A DNA stretch of 64,000 bases from Arcicella aurantiaca (GTDB taxonomy: Bacteria > Bacteroidota > Bacteroidia > Cytophagales > Spirosomataceae): positions 1 through 64,000 of the forward strand of contig NZ_QGGO01000013.1 in assembly GCF_003148625.1 (NCBI RefSeq), given 5' to 3'. A program made the translations under genes and the position numbers. Below the pieces are notes generated by a model. It saw nothing but the letters and a program-made list of their open reading frames with translations. It was not told the DNA's origin and made no database searches. Below are positions 44,122 to 53,679 of the stretch, one piece after another (position 1 is the first letter of the stretch; each line of letters begins with the position of its first letter).

Positions 44122-45259
44122 CCAACTCTTTAAATCCTTTCAACAACCAAGCCGTTAGAACAATAAGGACGACTTCAAAAAATATTAGAGCATTTACAAT
44201 GCCTAAACTGTCAGAAAGATAACCTAAGAAAATAGCAGGAATCCCAAAACCTAAATAGCCAAAAAGCATATAACCAGATACGGCTCTGGCACGTTGCTGA
44301 CCACCATAATTAGCGATTAGAGCCAATCCGCCCACATAAGAATATCCGTAAGCCGCCAAACCGACGATAAATGTTCCGAATAAAATAATGATAATTTGCT
44401 CGAAATGGCAACCTAAAATCACAAATAAAAAACCCGTCGGAATTAAGAAATAACCAATTGTTACCGATTTTATTGGATTCATTTTTCGGATAAATGGTTG
44501 CGTAAATGCACCCGTCCAATTAATTAAAACCAAGCAAAATCCCGCAAAAGCAGTCATGCCAAATTTGGCTAATTGGGTCGGGACAATGGCGATGACAACG
44601 CCCGTAGTCGCCCAACAAAGAGCAATCGACATATTGACAGGGAATGAACCTTTCGGAAAATAAGGCAGACGAATAATATCACCTCCAATGGGCGTTGGAT
44701 TTGGTAAAAATAATACCAATAAAATACCGATTGCGGTAATAATTAATAGCAGATAATAAGAAGGAGGCACTAAAGTAAACTCGTAAAATAAATACAAAGT
44801 AGTGGATAACGCCCCGCCACTAAATCCAATGGCGGTTGATAAAGAAGCTAAATTCGCCGCTTTGGTGGGTGCATCGGGAATTTTATCTCGCAGAACTTCT
44901 GTTAAATATGCCGTTCCTGTTCCCATGCTCAAAGCTAAGGCAATTCCCTGACACATTCGGGCGATAATCAAAGCCCAAACCGTTGGATTTAAGGTAATTA
45001 CCAATGTCGCTAAAAAAGCGAAACACAAACTGATAAATAAAACAGGCTTGCGTCCTAATTTATCAGAAATTCCCCCTAAGAAGATATAACAAGGTAGCAT
45101 TCCAGAAATGTAAGCCGCCAAAACTAAGGCGGTTTGTCCATTATTCAGATTCGCTTGGGCAGCATAAACTCTGAATAATGGCATTGACACATTGACCGCC
45201 AAAGTCACCAAAAGCAATCCGTAAGCAATAATATTATGTGGGGCTAATATTTTTTTCAT
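44108..45259 (-). CDS. MFS transporter
   Basis: 383 aa from ATG 45259 (MKKILAPHNIIAYGLLLVTL); the GTG at 45283 is less likely. Twelve TM helices. The MFS motif A loop after TM2 reads GGISDKLGRKPVLF, and RMCQGIALALSMGTGTAYL follows. Resembles bacterial drug or sugar efflux carriers; substrate unknown. The final GSGE residues and stop come from the repeat element. Confidence 0.85.
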   Translation of the reverse strand: MKKILAPHNIIAYGLLLVTLAVNVSMPLFRVYAAQANLNNGQTALVLAAYISGMLPCYIFLGGISDKLGRKPVLFISLCFAFLATLVITLNPTVWALIIARMCQGIALALSMGTGTAYLTEVLRDKIPDAPTKAANLASLSTAIGFSGGALSTTLYLFYEFTLVPPSYYLLLIITAIGILLVLFLPNPTPIGGDIIRLPYFPKGSFPVNMSIALCWATTGVVIAIVPTQLAKFGMTAFAGFCLVLINWTGAFTQPFIRKMNPIKSVTIGYFLIPTGFLFVILGCHFEQIIIILFGTFIVGLAAYGYSYVGGLALIANYGGQQRARAVSGYMLFGYLGFGIPAIFLGYLSDSLGIVNALIFFEVVLIVLTAWLLKGFKELGSGE

Positions 45260-45319
45260 AGAGCAAAGGTCGCAAAAACTCACAATTCTCTCTTTTGATT
45301 CTTTGCTTAATACATATAG

Positions 45320-45799
45320 CTACTCCTTAATAATCAAAGCAACGCATTGAGCCGCAACGCCTTCGCCACGACCTACAAAACCGATGTGTTCGGAAGTAGT
45401 TGCTTTGATGGATAAATCTTCTTCGGGAATATTCATGACCTCCGCCAAACAAGCTTTCATGGTTGGAATATGTGGATTCAATTTAGGTTCTTGCAAAATA
45501 ATGGTTACGTCCAAATTATTCACTTCCCAACCTGCTCCACGCACCATTTCAAGCACTTTTCTTACTAATACTTTAGAATCTACACCTTTGTATTGTGGGT
45601 CTTTATCCGAAAAATGATAGCCGATATTTCGCATATTGGCAGCTCCCAAAAGGGCATCACAAATTACGTGGCAAACAATATCTGCATCTGAATGCCCAAC
45701 GGCTCCGTGTGTGTGCGGAACGATGATTCCGCCTAACCAAAAATCTCTGCCTTCTTCGAGGCGATGTACGTCGTATCCTTGTCCTACTCTTATTTTCAT
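45320..45799 (-). CDS. ispF: 2-C-methyl-D-erythritol 2,4-cyclodiphosphate synthase
   Basis: 159 aa. MEP-pathway enzyme making isoprenoid precursors. Metal ligands in GYDVHRLEEGRDFWLGG (Asp8, His10) and GHSDADIVCHVICDALLG. C-terminal TTSEHIGFVGRGEGVAAQC. Full length. 60 bases upstream of the MFS gene on the same strand. Confidence 0.96.
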   Translation of the reverse strand: MKIRVGQGYDVHRLEEGRDFWLGGIIVPHTHGAVGHSDADIVCHVICDALLGAANMRNIGYHFSDKDPQYKGVDSKVLVRKVLEMVRGAGWEVNNLDVTIILQEPKLNPHIPTMKACLAEVMNIPEEDLSIKATTSEHIGFVGRGEGVAAQCVALIIKE

Positions 45800-45802
45800 A
45801 TT

Positions 45803-45872
45803 TTAGTGATTGGTGATTGGAAATTGGTGATTGGAAACTGGCTTCGTGATACAACTAATTTCCAATCACCAA
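45803..45872. repeat. Inverted GATTGGTGATTGGAAA arrays
   Basis: TGATTGGTGATTGGAAATTG at the left faces CCAATCACCAATAACTAATCA at the right (about 45852-45872). Same phrase as the array at 358-462. Fills the gap between the hydrolase and ispF. Confidence 0.7.
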
Positions 45873-45879
45873 TAACTAA

Positions 45880-46743
45880 TCACAAAGATTCAATGATTGC
45901 TTTTTTAATCAGTTGCGGATGCGACCACGGCACAAAATGATTCATGGTATCAACTCGCACAACTTTTAAACTTTTGGTATTTACCAACATTTTCTCGGCA
46001 AAATCCGCATTCTTGGGACTCACCAATACATCCTTTCCGCCTTGAATAACAATGACGGGTTGACGGATATTCTTCCACAAAGGTAACATCTTTTCTAATT
46101 CGGGTTTCAAATAAAGTATTTCATGATTGGAAGCCCGAAAAGAAGCAGGTACTAAAAATCGTATCGGAACAATTTCCATCGGAATTCTAAACCATTTTTC
46201 GTTGGGTTCAAGTTCTGGAGCAATTGAACCCGCCACAATGATAAGATTATCAATTAATTCTGGATAATCCATTGCCATTCGAGCAATCAGAGGACCGCCT
46301 AAAGAATGACCAATAAGGATAATTTTCTTGCCTAATTTCTTATATTTTGCCACAATCGGCTTCAATAATTCTGCTTGCACCATCAGTGATTTCTCAGCAT
46401 CGCCAAAATCTGATTCTCCAAAACCTACTCTATCCACCGATACCATTTTTACTTTTTTCAATAAAGTGGTATCTCTCATAAAATCAATAAACGCTCCCCA
46501 AGAACCTGGTGAACCATGCACGAAAAAAGCTACGGGTAATGAATCTGAGCCAATTTCGGCATAATTCATACTGATTCCTTTCTCCTCAATTTGATGTTGC
46601 ACAGGCATTTGAGCATATCCCGCAAATTTCTCATCAATCTCTTTTTGCTTTACTTTAAAAGTTAAACACGAAGAGAGTATTTGCGAAATTATGAAAAGAA
46701 TTCCGTAGCCAATTAGAATACGTTTTGAGATTTTGAGGAACAT
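45880..46743 (-). CDS. Alpha/beta hydrolase, membrane anchored
   Basis: 287 aa. N-terminal hydrophobic segment (about 8-26, with Cys26 in SQILSSCLTFK), possibly a lipoprotein signal. Oxyanion strand FVHGSPGSWGAF, nucleophile elbow LIGHSLGGPL, late-strand Asp in GGKDVLVSP and catalytic His in MNHFVPWSHP. General serine hydrolase; substrate unknown. Second gene from the MFS transporter on the minus strand, with a terminator between. Confidence 0.88.
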   Translation of the reverse strand: MFLKISKRILIGYGILFIISQILSSCLTFKVKQKEIDEKFAGYAQMPVQHQIEEKGISMNYAEIGSDSLPVAFFVHGSPGSWGAFIDFMRDTTLLKKVKMVSVDRVGFGESDFGDAEKSLMVQAELLKPIVAKYKKLGKKIILIGHSLGGPLIARMAMDYPELIDNLIIVAGSIAPELEPNEKWFRIPMEIVPIRFLVPASFRASNHEILYLKPELEKMLPLWKNIRQPVIVIQGGKDVLVSPKNADFAEKMLVNTKSLKVVRVDTMNHFVPWSHPQLIKKAIIESL

Positions 46744-46788
46744 AGTAAGTCAATTAAGTAACAGGTTGGAAACCTATTCTACAAAACA

Positions 46789-46825
46789 AAAGCCTTACAG
46801 ATTATACGAAAATCTGTAAGGCTTT
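46789..46825 (-). terminator. Terminator of the sugar-type MFS gene
   Basis: AAAGCCTTACAGATT and its exact complement (46811-46825) around TATACGA; T-rich on the minus strand. Confidence 0.85.
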
Positions 46826-46857
46826 GTTTTAATTATTCAGCCAATAACACAAATAAA

Positions 46858-48078
46858 TTATGCGTGAGAAGCTGTTTTATTTTTACGCATATAGAAATAA
46901 AGACCTGCAAAAGCTACTACTAAAATAGCAGGAAAAACTGCCATATTATCAAGCGTTGCTTGTCCAGCAGCTAATTCAGCTACGTCACCTGTAAGCCCTT
47001 GAGCAGCGGCAGCAGCTTTTTCATCATCTAACCATTTACCAATAATTGGTTGGAAAATTGACGTTGAGAACATTCCCATACCACCAATAATTGACATACC
47101 GAATGCTCCTGTTCTTGGAAGATTTTCTGCCACAAAACCAATCATTGTTGGCCAGAAGTAACAAACTCCAATCGCAAAGATAATAGCAGAAATATACACC
47201 ATTCCACCAGTAGCTTGGCTCATTAAAACTACCCCAATCGTTGCTAATATCGCAGAACCCAATAAAACACCTGTTGGGTTAATACTATGAACAATTGGCC
47301 CTGCAAAATAACGTCCAACTGCCATCAAACCTGTTACTAAAGCCAAGATAATCATCGGACTTGCTCCTGCTTTACCTAAAACTGGTCCAATCCATTGCTC
47401 TGGGCCGAATTCAGAAATGGCAGTTAAAGCCATACAAGCCAACATGAAAATATATAATGGCGACATCATCGCTTTTAAGTTATCACCTGTTGAAGCAGCT
47501 CCTTCATCTTGGCTTTCTGGGAATGCTTGTCCGAAGAACAAGAACGCATAAATTACCGCAGGAATCAAGATTGAACCAATTTGCAATTGCCAGTTCATCC
47601 CAGCAGAAGTCATGAATTGAGAAAGAAGACTACCAATTACAATTCCCCCTGGAAACCACATGTGGAAACGGTTCAACATTTTTGTTTTTTCGTTTCCTTC
47701 GTACATATCCGAAATCATCGGATTACAAGCAGCTTCAACTGTACCATTCCCAAAACCAACAAAGAAAGTTGATAATAAGAGTGTCCAGAAACCACCTGAA
47801 AAAATGGTCATGACTAAACCTAAAACGTGCGTAATGAATGCTACCCAAATAATTTTTTTAGGTCCAAGAGCATTATAAAGAGGGCCACCAACAATCATTG
47901 CGATTGGGAAACCTAAAAATGCCATTTGGTTTACATAACCAAGTTCTTGTGAATTAAGATTAAATTCTACACCAAGTTGTGTAAGCACACCTGCACGAAT
48001 ACCGAAAGCCATCGCCGTTGTGATAAGGGCAAAACAGCTTCCTAAGAAAAGCTTGTCACGGTTAATGATTTGAGACAT
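46858..48078 (-). CDS. MFS transporter, probable sugar uptake
   Basis: 406 aa, twelve TM helices. N-terminal RDKLFLGSCFALITTAMAFG, then FGNGTVEAACNPMISDMY in the centre of the first half, and IFAIGVCYFWPTMIGFVAEN in the second. The pattern is that of Bacteroidota sugar-type MFS carriers. Divergent from a Gfo/Idh oxidoreductase gene, a common pairing in carbohydrate use. Confidence 0.85.
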   Translation of the reverse strand: MSQIINRDKLFLGSCFALITTAMAFGIRAGVLTQLGVEFNLNSQELGYVNQMAFLGFPIAMIVGGPLYNALGPKKIIWVAFITHVLGLVMTIFSGGFWTLLLSTFFVGFGNGTVEAACNPMISDMYEGNEKTKMLNRFHMWFPGGIVIGSLLSQFMTSAGMNWQLQIGSILIPAVIYAFLFFGQAFPESQDEGAASTGDNLKAMMSPLYIFMLACMALTAISEFGPEQWIGPVLGKAGASPMIILALVTGLMAVGRYFAGPIVHSINPTGVLLGSAILATIGVVLMSQATGGMVYISAIIFAIGVCYFWPTMIGFVAENLPRTGAFGMSIIGGMGMFSTSIFQPIIGKWLDDEKAAAAAQGLTGDVAELAAGQATLDNMAVFPAILVVAFAGLYFYMRKNKTASHA

Positions 48079-48241
48079 AGTGAATTAGGGATTTTAATTG
48101 TGAATAAATTAGTTATTGTATTGGTTTTATGAAAGTTCATCTTTGAAAAATCTAACAAAAAAACAATTTTTTTTTCAGATTCCATGCACCGTTTTATCAG
48201 TATTTTTATGAAAATTTGTATTTGTTCCAATATAGGACAGG

Positions 48242-48272
48242 TTTTAAGAACATTTCCTGCATTGTAAATTTG
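48242..48272 (+). promoter_or_regulatory. Promoter of the Gfo/Idh gene
   Basis: TTTT (48242-48245), 19 bases, then TAAATTTG (48265-48272): a good -7 match with a three-of-four -33. 62 bases upstream of the start codon. Confidence 0.55.
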
Positions 48273-48334
48273 TTTCAAAACACAATAAACATAATTGTCT
48301 TCTACTAAATATTGAAGACACATAGCTAAGAAAA

Positions 48335-49549
48335 ATGGCACGTAAAATTAGAATGGGTATGATTGGTGGAAGCTTAGATGCTTTCATCGGAGCGGTTCAC
48401 CGTCGTGGGGCGGCTTTGGACGGCGAAGTAGAATTAGTCTGCGGAGCGTTTAGCTCTAATCCTGAAAAATCAAAAGCAACGGGCGAAGCTCTTTATCTTC
48501 CTGCCAACAGAGTTTATGGTTCTTTCGAAGAAATGATTTTGAAAGAAAAAGAACTCCCAGAAGGAGAAAGAATGGATTTTGTTACAATTGTAACCCCCAA
48601 TCACGTACATTTTGCAGCCGCTAAAATGGCTCTTGAAAATGGTTTTCATGTAGTTTCTGACAAACCTGCTACACTCAATACCGAAGAAGTTTATTTATTG
48701 AGAGATATTATTGAAAAATCTGGTTTGATTTACTGTTTGACGCATAATTACTGTGCTTATCCGATGGTGAAAGAGGCAAAACAGATGATTAAAAATGGCG
48801 TTATCGGTAAAGTTCGCAAAGTAATTGTAGAATATCCTCAAGGGTGGCTTTCGCAATTGTTGGAGGCTACGGGACAAAAACAAGCAGGCTGGCGTACAGA
48901 CCCCGCACGTTGTGGTGCAGCGGGTGGTGTGGGTGACATTGGTACGCACGCTGAAAACTTAGCAGAATACATCACAGGTTTGAAAATCACTGAAATATGT
49001 GCCGATTTGACCATTTTCGTGGAAGGTCGTCAGTTGGACGATGATGCTAATATGCTTTTACGTTTTGACAATGGAGCGAAAGGAATTTTGCATAATTCAC
49101 AAATTTGTAATGGCGAAGAGAATGATTTGAACATCAGAATTTACGGAGAATTTGGTGGCTTGAAATGGAAGCAAATGGACCCAAATACTTTGATTTTGAC
49201 CAATCAAGAAAAAGGCTCACGCATTATACGCACGGGCGTAGGTGATTTATCGCCACAGGCTCAGGCACACACTCGCCAACCAGCAGGACACCCAGAAGGA
49301 TATATTGAGACTTTTGCAAGCATTTACCGTAATTTCTCTTACGCTTTAAGAGCAAGATGGGGCGAAGTTGCCAAAGAAAATGCCGCAGGTGGTTTAGCAG
49401 GAGAAAGCGAAATTTTGACAGGTGGCTACAATCCAGAAATCCATGATTTTCCGGGAATTGAAGAAGGCATCAGAGGAATGGTATTTATTGATACTGTGGT
49501 AAAATCTAATGAAGCTGGGGCGGTTTGGACAAAGGTGGAGGAGCATTGA
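48335..49549 (+). CDS. Gfo/Idh/MocA family oxidoreductase
   Basis: 404 aa. N-terminal NAD(P)-binding Rossmann fold (RKIRMGMIGGSLDAFIGAVH), FVTIVTPNHVHFAAAKMAL and the Lys-containing HVVSDKPATLNTEE (catalytic Lys of the family). The C-terminal substrate domain has GGVGDIGTHAENLAEYITG with the conserved Asp/His. Oxidises or reduces a sugar or cyclitol; substrate unknown. Divergent from the MFS transporter, suggesting uptake and metabolism of one sugar. Confidence 0.9.
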   Translation: MARKIRMGMIGGSLDAFIGAVHRRGAALDGEVELVCGAFSSNPEKSKATGEALYLPANRVYGSFEEMILKEKELPEGERMDFVTIVTPNHVHFAAAKMALENGFHVVSDKPATLNTEEVYLLRDIIEKSGLIYCLTHNYCAYPMVKEAKQMIKNGVIGKVRKVIVEYPQGWLSQLLEATGQKQAGWRTDPARCGAAGGVGDIGTHAENLAEYITGLKITEICADLTIFVEGRQLDDDANMLLRFDNGAKGILHNSQICNGEENDLNIRIYGEFGGLKWKQMDPNTLILTNQEKGSRIIRTGVGDLSPQAQAHTRQPAGHPEGYIETFASIYRNFSYALRARWGEVAKENAAGGLAGESEILTGGYNPEIHDFPGIEEGIRGMVFIDTVVKSNEAGAVWTKVEEH

Positions 49550-49552
49550 TAT

Positions 49553-49590
49553 AAATAGGTCGGTAAAGATTTAGCTTTACCGACCTATTT
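49553..49590. terminator. Bidirectional terminator between Gfo/Idh and the methyltransferase
   Basis: AAATAGGTCGGTAAAG and its exact complement around ATTTAG, a 16-bp stem with A/T flanks on both strands. Confidence 0.9.
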
Positions 49591-49593
49591 ATT

Positions 49594-50496
49594 TTAGAAT
49601 AACTCTAATTGTAAAATCTCTTTTTCAGATTTTCTTTTTTTGATAAAGAGTTCTTCAGAAACGGCACAATTGGTTATTAATGCTTCTAAAACTTCATTTC
49701 TATTACTTTCTTTTGCTCCAACATGATAAAAATGTTGCGTAGTAGCGAGATTATAATCCCCCCAAAGAGTTTGTAAATATTCATTTTTACGATAAGAATT
49801 ACTGTGCCAAGTGGAAATTCCAAAACGGCAATTTGTAGCTTCTAAGTATTTTTTCAAGTCAAATTCATCTTCTTCAGTCCAACTATCATAATAATCTACG
49901 TGTCTGCCAATATATGGTGGGTCGCAATAAATAAAACTTTCTGAATTTGCTTCTGATAGTGTTTTTCTAAAATCTTGACACTTAAACTCCCAATCATTCA
50001 TTTCAATAAGTCCTTGAACATACTTGATTTGATTCGTTATTTTAGTGATATAGGCTTGGGCAAAACGTTCTGGTTTATGTCCGTAGGGAACGTTAAATTT
50101 AAAACTTTTATTAAAGCGAATCATTCCGTTAAAACAAGAACGATTTAAAAATAAAAAGTCAATGGAATTACCTTCTGCATTAAATCTGTCTCTAATAAAT
50201 TTAAAATGTTCAACGCCAAATTCAGACAATTTCTGACCTTCTTTTTCTAAAAAATCTTTGACAATTGACGGATTAATAGTTCCGTTTTTTACTTCGTTAT
50301 AGAAATTGATGATATGGGGATTACTGTCTGCAAAAAGAGCTTTTTTCTTAGCAATATTCATTCCCACAACCCCCGAACCCATAAATGGTTCAATATAAAG
50401 TTGTTCATCATCAAGGTTAATACACGTATTTAACCATTCTATTAGTTGTGTTTTTTTCCCTTGAATTTTGATTGGAGGTACGATAATTTTATCCAT
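49594..50496 (-). CDS. EcoRV-type adenine-N6 DNA methyltransferase
   Basis: 300 aa. Class D12 (Dam-type) N6-adenine methyltransferase: N-terminal VPPIKIQGKKTQLIEWL, SAM-binding motif I EPFMGSGVVGMNIA, catalytic motif IV YCDPPYIGRHVDYYDSW. Matches what I recall of M.EcoRV through most of its length (FLFLNRSCFNGMIRFN, RFAQAYITKI, HFYHVGA), so GATATC is the likely target. Overlaps the restriction gene's end by 8 bases and is translated after it. Confidence 0.93.
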   Translation of the reverse strand: MDKIIVPPIKIQGKKTQLIEWLNTCINLDDEQLYIEPFMGSGVVGMNIAKKKALFADSNPHIINFYNEVKNGTINPSIVKDFLEKEGQKLSEFGVEHFKFIRDRFNAEGNSIDFLFLNRSCFNGMIRFNKSFKFNVPYGHKPERFAQAYITKITNQIKYVQGLIEMNDWEFKCQDFRKTLSEANSESFIYCDPPYIGRHVDYYDSWTEEDEFDLKKYLEATNCRFGISTWHSNSYRKNEYLQTLWGDYNLATTQHFYHVGAKESNRNEVLEALITNCAVSEELFIKKRKSEKEILQLELF

Positions 50497-51349
50497 TCAT
50501 CCCTCCTTTTTTTGATGTTCTCGGATTAATTAATGATTCATCATGACCTCGGTATTTTAAAAATTCTTTTAGAGATGTCAGTTTTTTTGTATTTCCATTT
50601 TCATCTTTAATAATAATCTTACCGAAATTCATCCAGTATTCATCAAACCATTCTTCTCCAAGATGCTTAAATGTTCCATGACCTGCTAAAATGTCTTCTA
50701 TGTTATTAATACTCCCAATATTAGCAGTATTCCCACTACCACCCTTATCACTGGCTATTGTCCATTTTTCACACGCAAAAAATGTCATATTACCAATAAC
50801 TGAAGGAATCGTATTTAACTGATTTAATGGAAAAGTAATTGATTCAAAGTTTTCTCCTAAAATGGTTCTGGTATAGATAATTCCAAGGCAATAATGCCCT
50901 AAATAATCATTATAGGGGAATTGAATATTTTTACTACTGGTACGTTCTGTAAAATATGCTCCGTGTGAACCAAGTGTAAAACCGTTACAGAATTGAGGAT
51001 TTTCTTCTGTGCGATAAGTAGTTTTTAAATCAACTGCAAACTTAATACTTGAATCATTTTTTGAGACAAATGAGACATCTGGATACCAATTTTGTTTTTC
51101 TGCAAGCACTAATCGAAAGTCATTTTGTTGAGCAAACTCTACAAATTTTGAAAACAACTGTATTTCCAAAATCTTAGAGACAATTTTAGTATCGTTAGAA
51201 ATAGTATATATATTCTCGAAAACATCAATAAACCCTTTGATAGTCCACTGATTATCAGGTGTTGTCACATAATCATTAAGTGTACTGGCAAATACTTTTA
51301 GTTTTTCTAAAAATAGCTTTTTTATTTTATCTTTTTCAAGTTTATCCAT
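50489..51349 (-). CDS. EcoRV-type type II restriction endonuclease
   Basis: 286 aa from ATG 51349. Active site Asp91 (NWYPDVSF), Asp107 and Lys109 (FAVDLKTTY): the D-x15-D-x-K spacing equals EcoRV Asp74/Asp90/Lys92. Two further blocks recall EcoRV closely: KNIQFPYNDYLGHYCLGIIY and GGSGNTANIGSI (Q-loop/DNA contact region). About 40 residues longer than EcoRV, mainly at the N-terminus. Expected to cut GATATC bluntly. Precedes its methyltransferase on one transcript. Confidence 0.92.
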   Translation of the reverse strand: MDKLEKDKIKKLFLEKLKVFASTLNDYVTTPDNQWTIKGFIDVFENIYTISNDTKIVSKILEIQLFSKFVEFAQQNDFRLVLAEKQNWYPDVSFVSKNDSSIKFAVDLKTTYRTEENPQFCNGFTLGSHGAYFTERTSSKNIQFPYNDYLGHYCLGIIYTRTILGENFESITFPLNQLNTIPSVIGNMTFFACEKWTIASDKGGSGNTANIGSINNIEDILAGHGTFKHLGEEWFDEYWMNFGKIIIKDENGNTKKLTSLKEFLKYRGHDESLINPRTSKKGGMNG

Positions 51350-51409
51350 GTACAAAATTAAACCTTTTTTGATGACTTTTCTGTATTTTACAGTTACATA
51401 TCATTCAAA

Positions 51410-51443
51410 AAATGGTCAAAGTAATATCTTACCTTGACCATTT
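51410..51443 (-). terminator. Terminator of the prolyl oligopeptidase gene
   Basis: AAATGGTCAAAGTAA pairs with 51429-51443 with one mismatch; a T-run follows on the minus strand. Confidence 0.75.
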
Positions 51444-51462
51444 ATGAATGAATTATCACCTC

Positions 51463-53577
51463 CTACATCCCTTTCACCACAACCCCCATATTCGCAAAAA
51501 TAAAGGCGTACAAATCAGCGGTTAATTCAATATTTTTCTTCGTATTACTTGCTCCGTGACCAGAATTTACGTCAATTCTAATCAATAACGGATTCTTACT
51601 TTTTCCTGCTTTTTCTTGTAGTGTCGCTGCGTATTTGAATGAATGGGCTGGTACAACACGGTCGTCGTGGTCGGCAGTTGTAATCATCGTGGCAGGATAT
51701 TCCACGCCTTCTTTGATGTTATGAAGTGGCGAATAACCGTAGAGATTTTTGAAATCTGTCGCATCATCTGAATTACCGTATTCTGGCGACCAGTTCCAAC
51801 CAATCGTGAATTTATGATAACGCAACATATCCATTACACCCACTTGTGGAATGGCAACTTTGCATAAATCTGGACGCTGATTAATAACTGCACCCACCAA
51901 AAGTCCACCGTTTGAACCTCCACGAAGAGCCAAGAAATCTTTCGTACAATACTTTTGAGCAATTAAATATTCTCCCGCCGCAATGAAATCGTCATACACA
52001 TTTTGCTTTTTCAACTTCATGCCTGCTTCGTGCCATTTTTCGCCGTATTCTGCACCACCTCTAATATTTGCCAACGCATAAACACCGCCTTGTTCTAAAA
52101 ATGGAATCAACGTAGCTGAAAAACCGGGTTGAGAACTGATATTAAAACCTCCGTAAGCGTACAAAAGCGTTGGATTTTTACCGTTCAATTGTAAACCTTT
52201 TTTGTAAGTAATGAACATTGGCACTTTTGTTCCGTCTTTTGATGTGTAAAAAATTTGCTTCGTTTCAAACGCATCTGGATTAAACTGGACTTCTGGTTTA
52301 CGGAAGATTGACGTCTGTTTTGTTGCAATATCATAGCGATAAATTGTTGGCGGAAACGTAAATGACGTAAATGTATAGAATACAAATTTATCGTCAGCTT
52401 CGCCACCAAAACCGCCCGCAGTACCTAATCCCGGCAATTTCACTTCATTTTCCAATTTTCCTGTGAGGTCATACACATACACACGAGTAGTTACGTCTTT
52501 CAAATAAGTAGCGAACATTTTTCCACCTGCTGTTCCAACCCCTTGTAATGGTTCTGGTTTTTCTGGGATAATATTTTTCCAAGATTTCGTAGCAGGGTCG
52601 TATAATTGTACTTTTGAGTTTTGGGCTTTTTCGTTGGTTTCTACCAAGAATTTATCGCCAATATTATCAACAATACTATATTGAAAATCACCAACCTCTG
52701 CCACAATCGGCGTAAATTCCTTCTGTCCTAATTTTCTAAAATAAATAGCATTTCCTTCTTTTCCTTTTCCACGGTCACTGATATTTAAGTAAGCAAATTT
52801 TTCATCGTCAGAAACCGACATCGTGTTGAATCGTTGTGGATTTTCTTTGTTTTCATATACCAATTCATCTTGCTCTTGTGACGTCCCAACTTTGTGGTAA
52901 TATATCTGGTGGTTTTCATTCTTCGCTGCCAAAGCACTTCCGTCTGGTTTTGGATAACGGCTATAATAAAAACCATTGCCTTGCCACTCTGCTCCCGACA
53001 CCTTTATCCATTCAATATGGTCGGGAAGATTTTGTTTCGTTGACAAATCCATAATATAAGCTTCCTGCCAGTCAGAACCTCCTTTTGACAGATAATAAAC
53101 GGCATATTTCCCATCTTTTGAGACTGAAAATGCTCCCAAGCGAGTCGTTCCATCGGGAGAAAGTTTATTAGGGTCAAGTACAATTTCAGGCGTGCCATCT
53201 AAACCCTTCTGACGATAAAGTACCGATTGATTTTGTAAACCATCATTTTTCGAGAAATAAAACCATTCATTTTTGCGAGACGGAGCCGAATATTTTGGAT
53301 AATTAAACACCTTTTCAATACGCTCTTTTAACATATTTCGGTACGGAATTTTATCCAAAAAATCAAAAGTAACTTTATTTTCGGCTTTCACCCATTCGGC
53401 AGTTTCAGCAGAACGGTCGTCTTCCAACCAACGGTAAGGGTCAGCCACTTTCACTCCATGATATTCGTCGATGTGGTCAATTTTTTTAGTTTGCGGGTAC
53501 TGCATTTGAGCGTTAGAAACATGAACTCCCAACATCAGCGAAGTGCCAAGCAGGAGGTTTTTGTGAAGATTTTTCAT
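51463..53577 (-). CDS. Prolyl oligopeptidase (S9A), secreted
   Basis: 704 aa. Signal peptide 1-23 (LLLGTSLMLGVHVSNAQ). N-terminal YPQTKKIDHIDEYHGVKVADPYRWLEDD is the POP start, followed by a seven-bladed beta-propeller (about 90-420) and an alpha/beta hydrolase domain with catalytic Ser in LRGGSNGGLLVG, Asp in DHDDRVVPAHSF and His in DVNSGHGAS. Cleaves short proline-containing peptides, probably in the periplasm. Single gene. Confidence 0.95.
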   Translation of the reverse strand: MKNLHKNLLLGTSLMLGVHVSNAQMQYPQTKKIDHIDEYHGVKVADPYRWLEDDRSAETAEWVKAENKVTFDFLDKIPYRNMLKERIEKVFNYPKYSAPSRKNEWFYFSKNDGLQNQSVLYRQKGLDGTPEIVLDPNKLSPDGTTRLGAFSVSKDGKYAVYYLSKGGSDWQEAYIMDLSTKQNLPDHIEWIKVSGAEWQGNGFYYSRYPKPDGSALAAKNENHQIYYHKVGTSQEQDELVYENKENPQRFNTMSVSDDEKFAYLNISDRGKGKEGNAIYFRKLGQKEFTPIVAEVGDFQYSIVDNIGDKFLVETNEKAQNSKVQLYDPATKSWKNIIPEKPEPLQGVGTAGGKMFATYLKDVTTRVYVYDLTGKLENEVKLPGLGTAGGFGGEADDKFVFYTFTSFTFPPTIYRYDIATKQTSIFRKPEVQFNPDAFETKQIFYTSKDGTKVPMFITYKKGLQLNGKNPTLLYAYGGFNISSQPGFSATLIPFLEQGGVYALANIRGGAEYGEKWHEAGMKLKKQNVYDDFIAAGEYLIAQKYCTKDFLALRGGSNGGLLVGAVINQRPDLCKVAIPQVGVMDMLRYHKFTIGWNWSPEYGNSDDATDFKNLYGYSPLHNIKEGVEYPATMITTADHDDRVVPAHSFKYAATLQEKAGKSKNPLLIRIDVNSGHGASNTKKNIELTADLYAFIFANMGVVVKGM

Positions 53578-53679
53578 TTGTTGTTTAGTTCTTAAATTGA
53601 TGAGTAATTTACTAAACTACAAGTTACGAAATGATTTTTTAAGAATATTTAAGAATTGGTTGAAAGGCTTTGGATTAAC

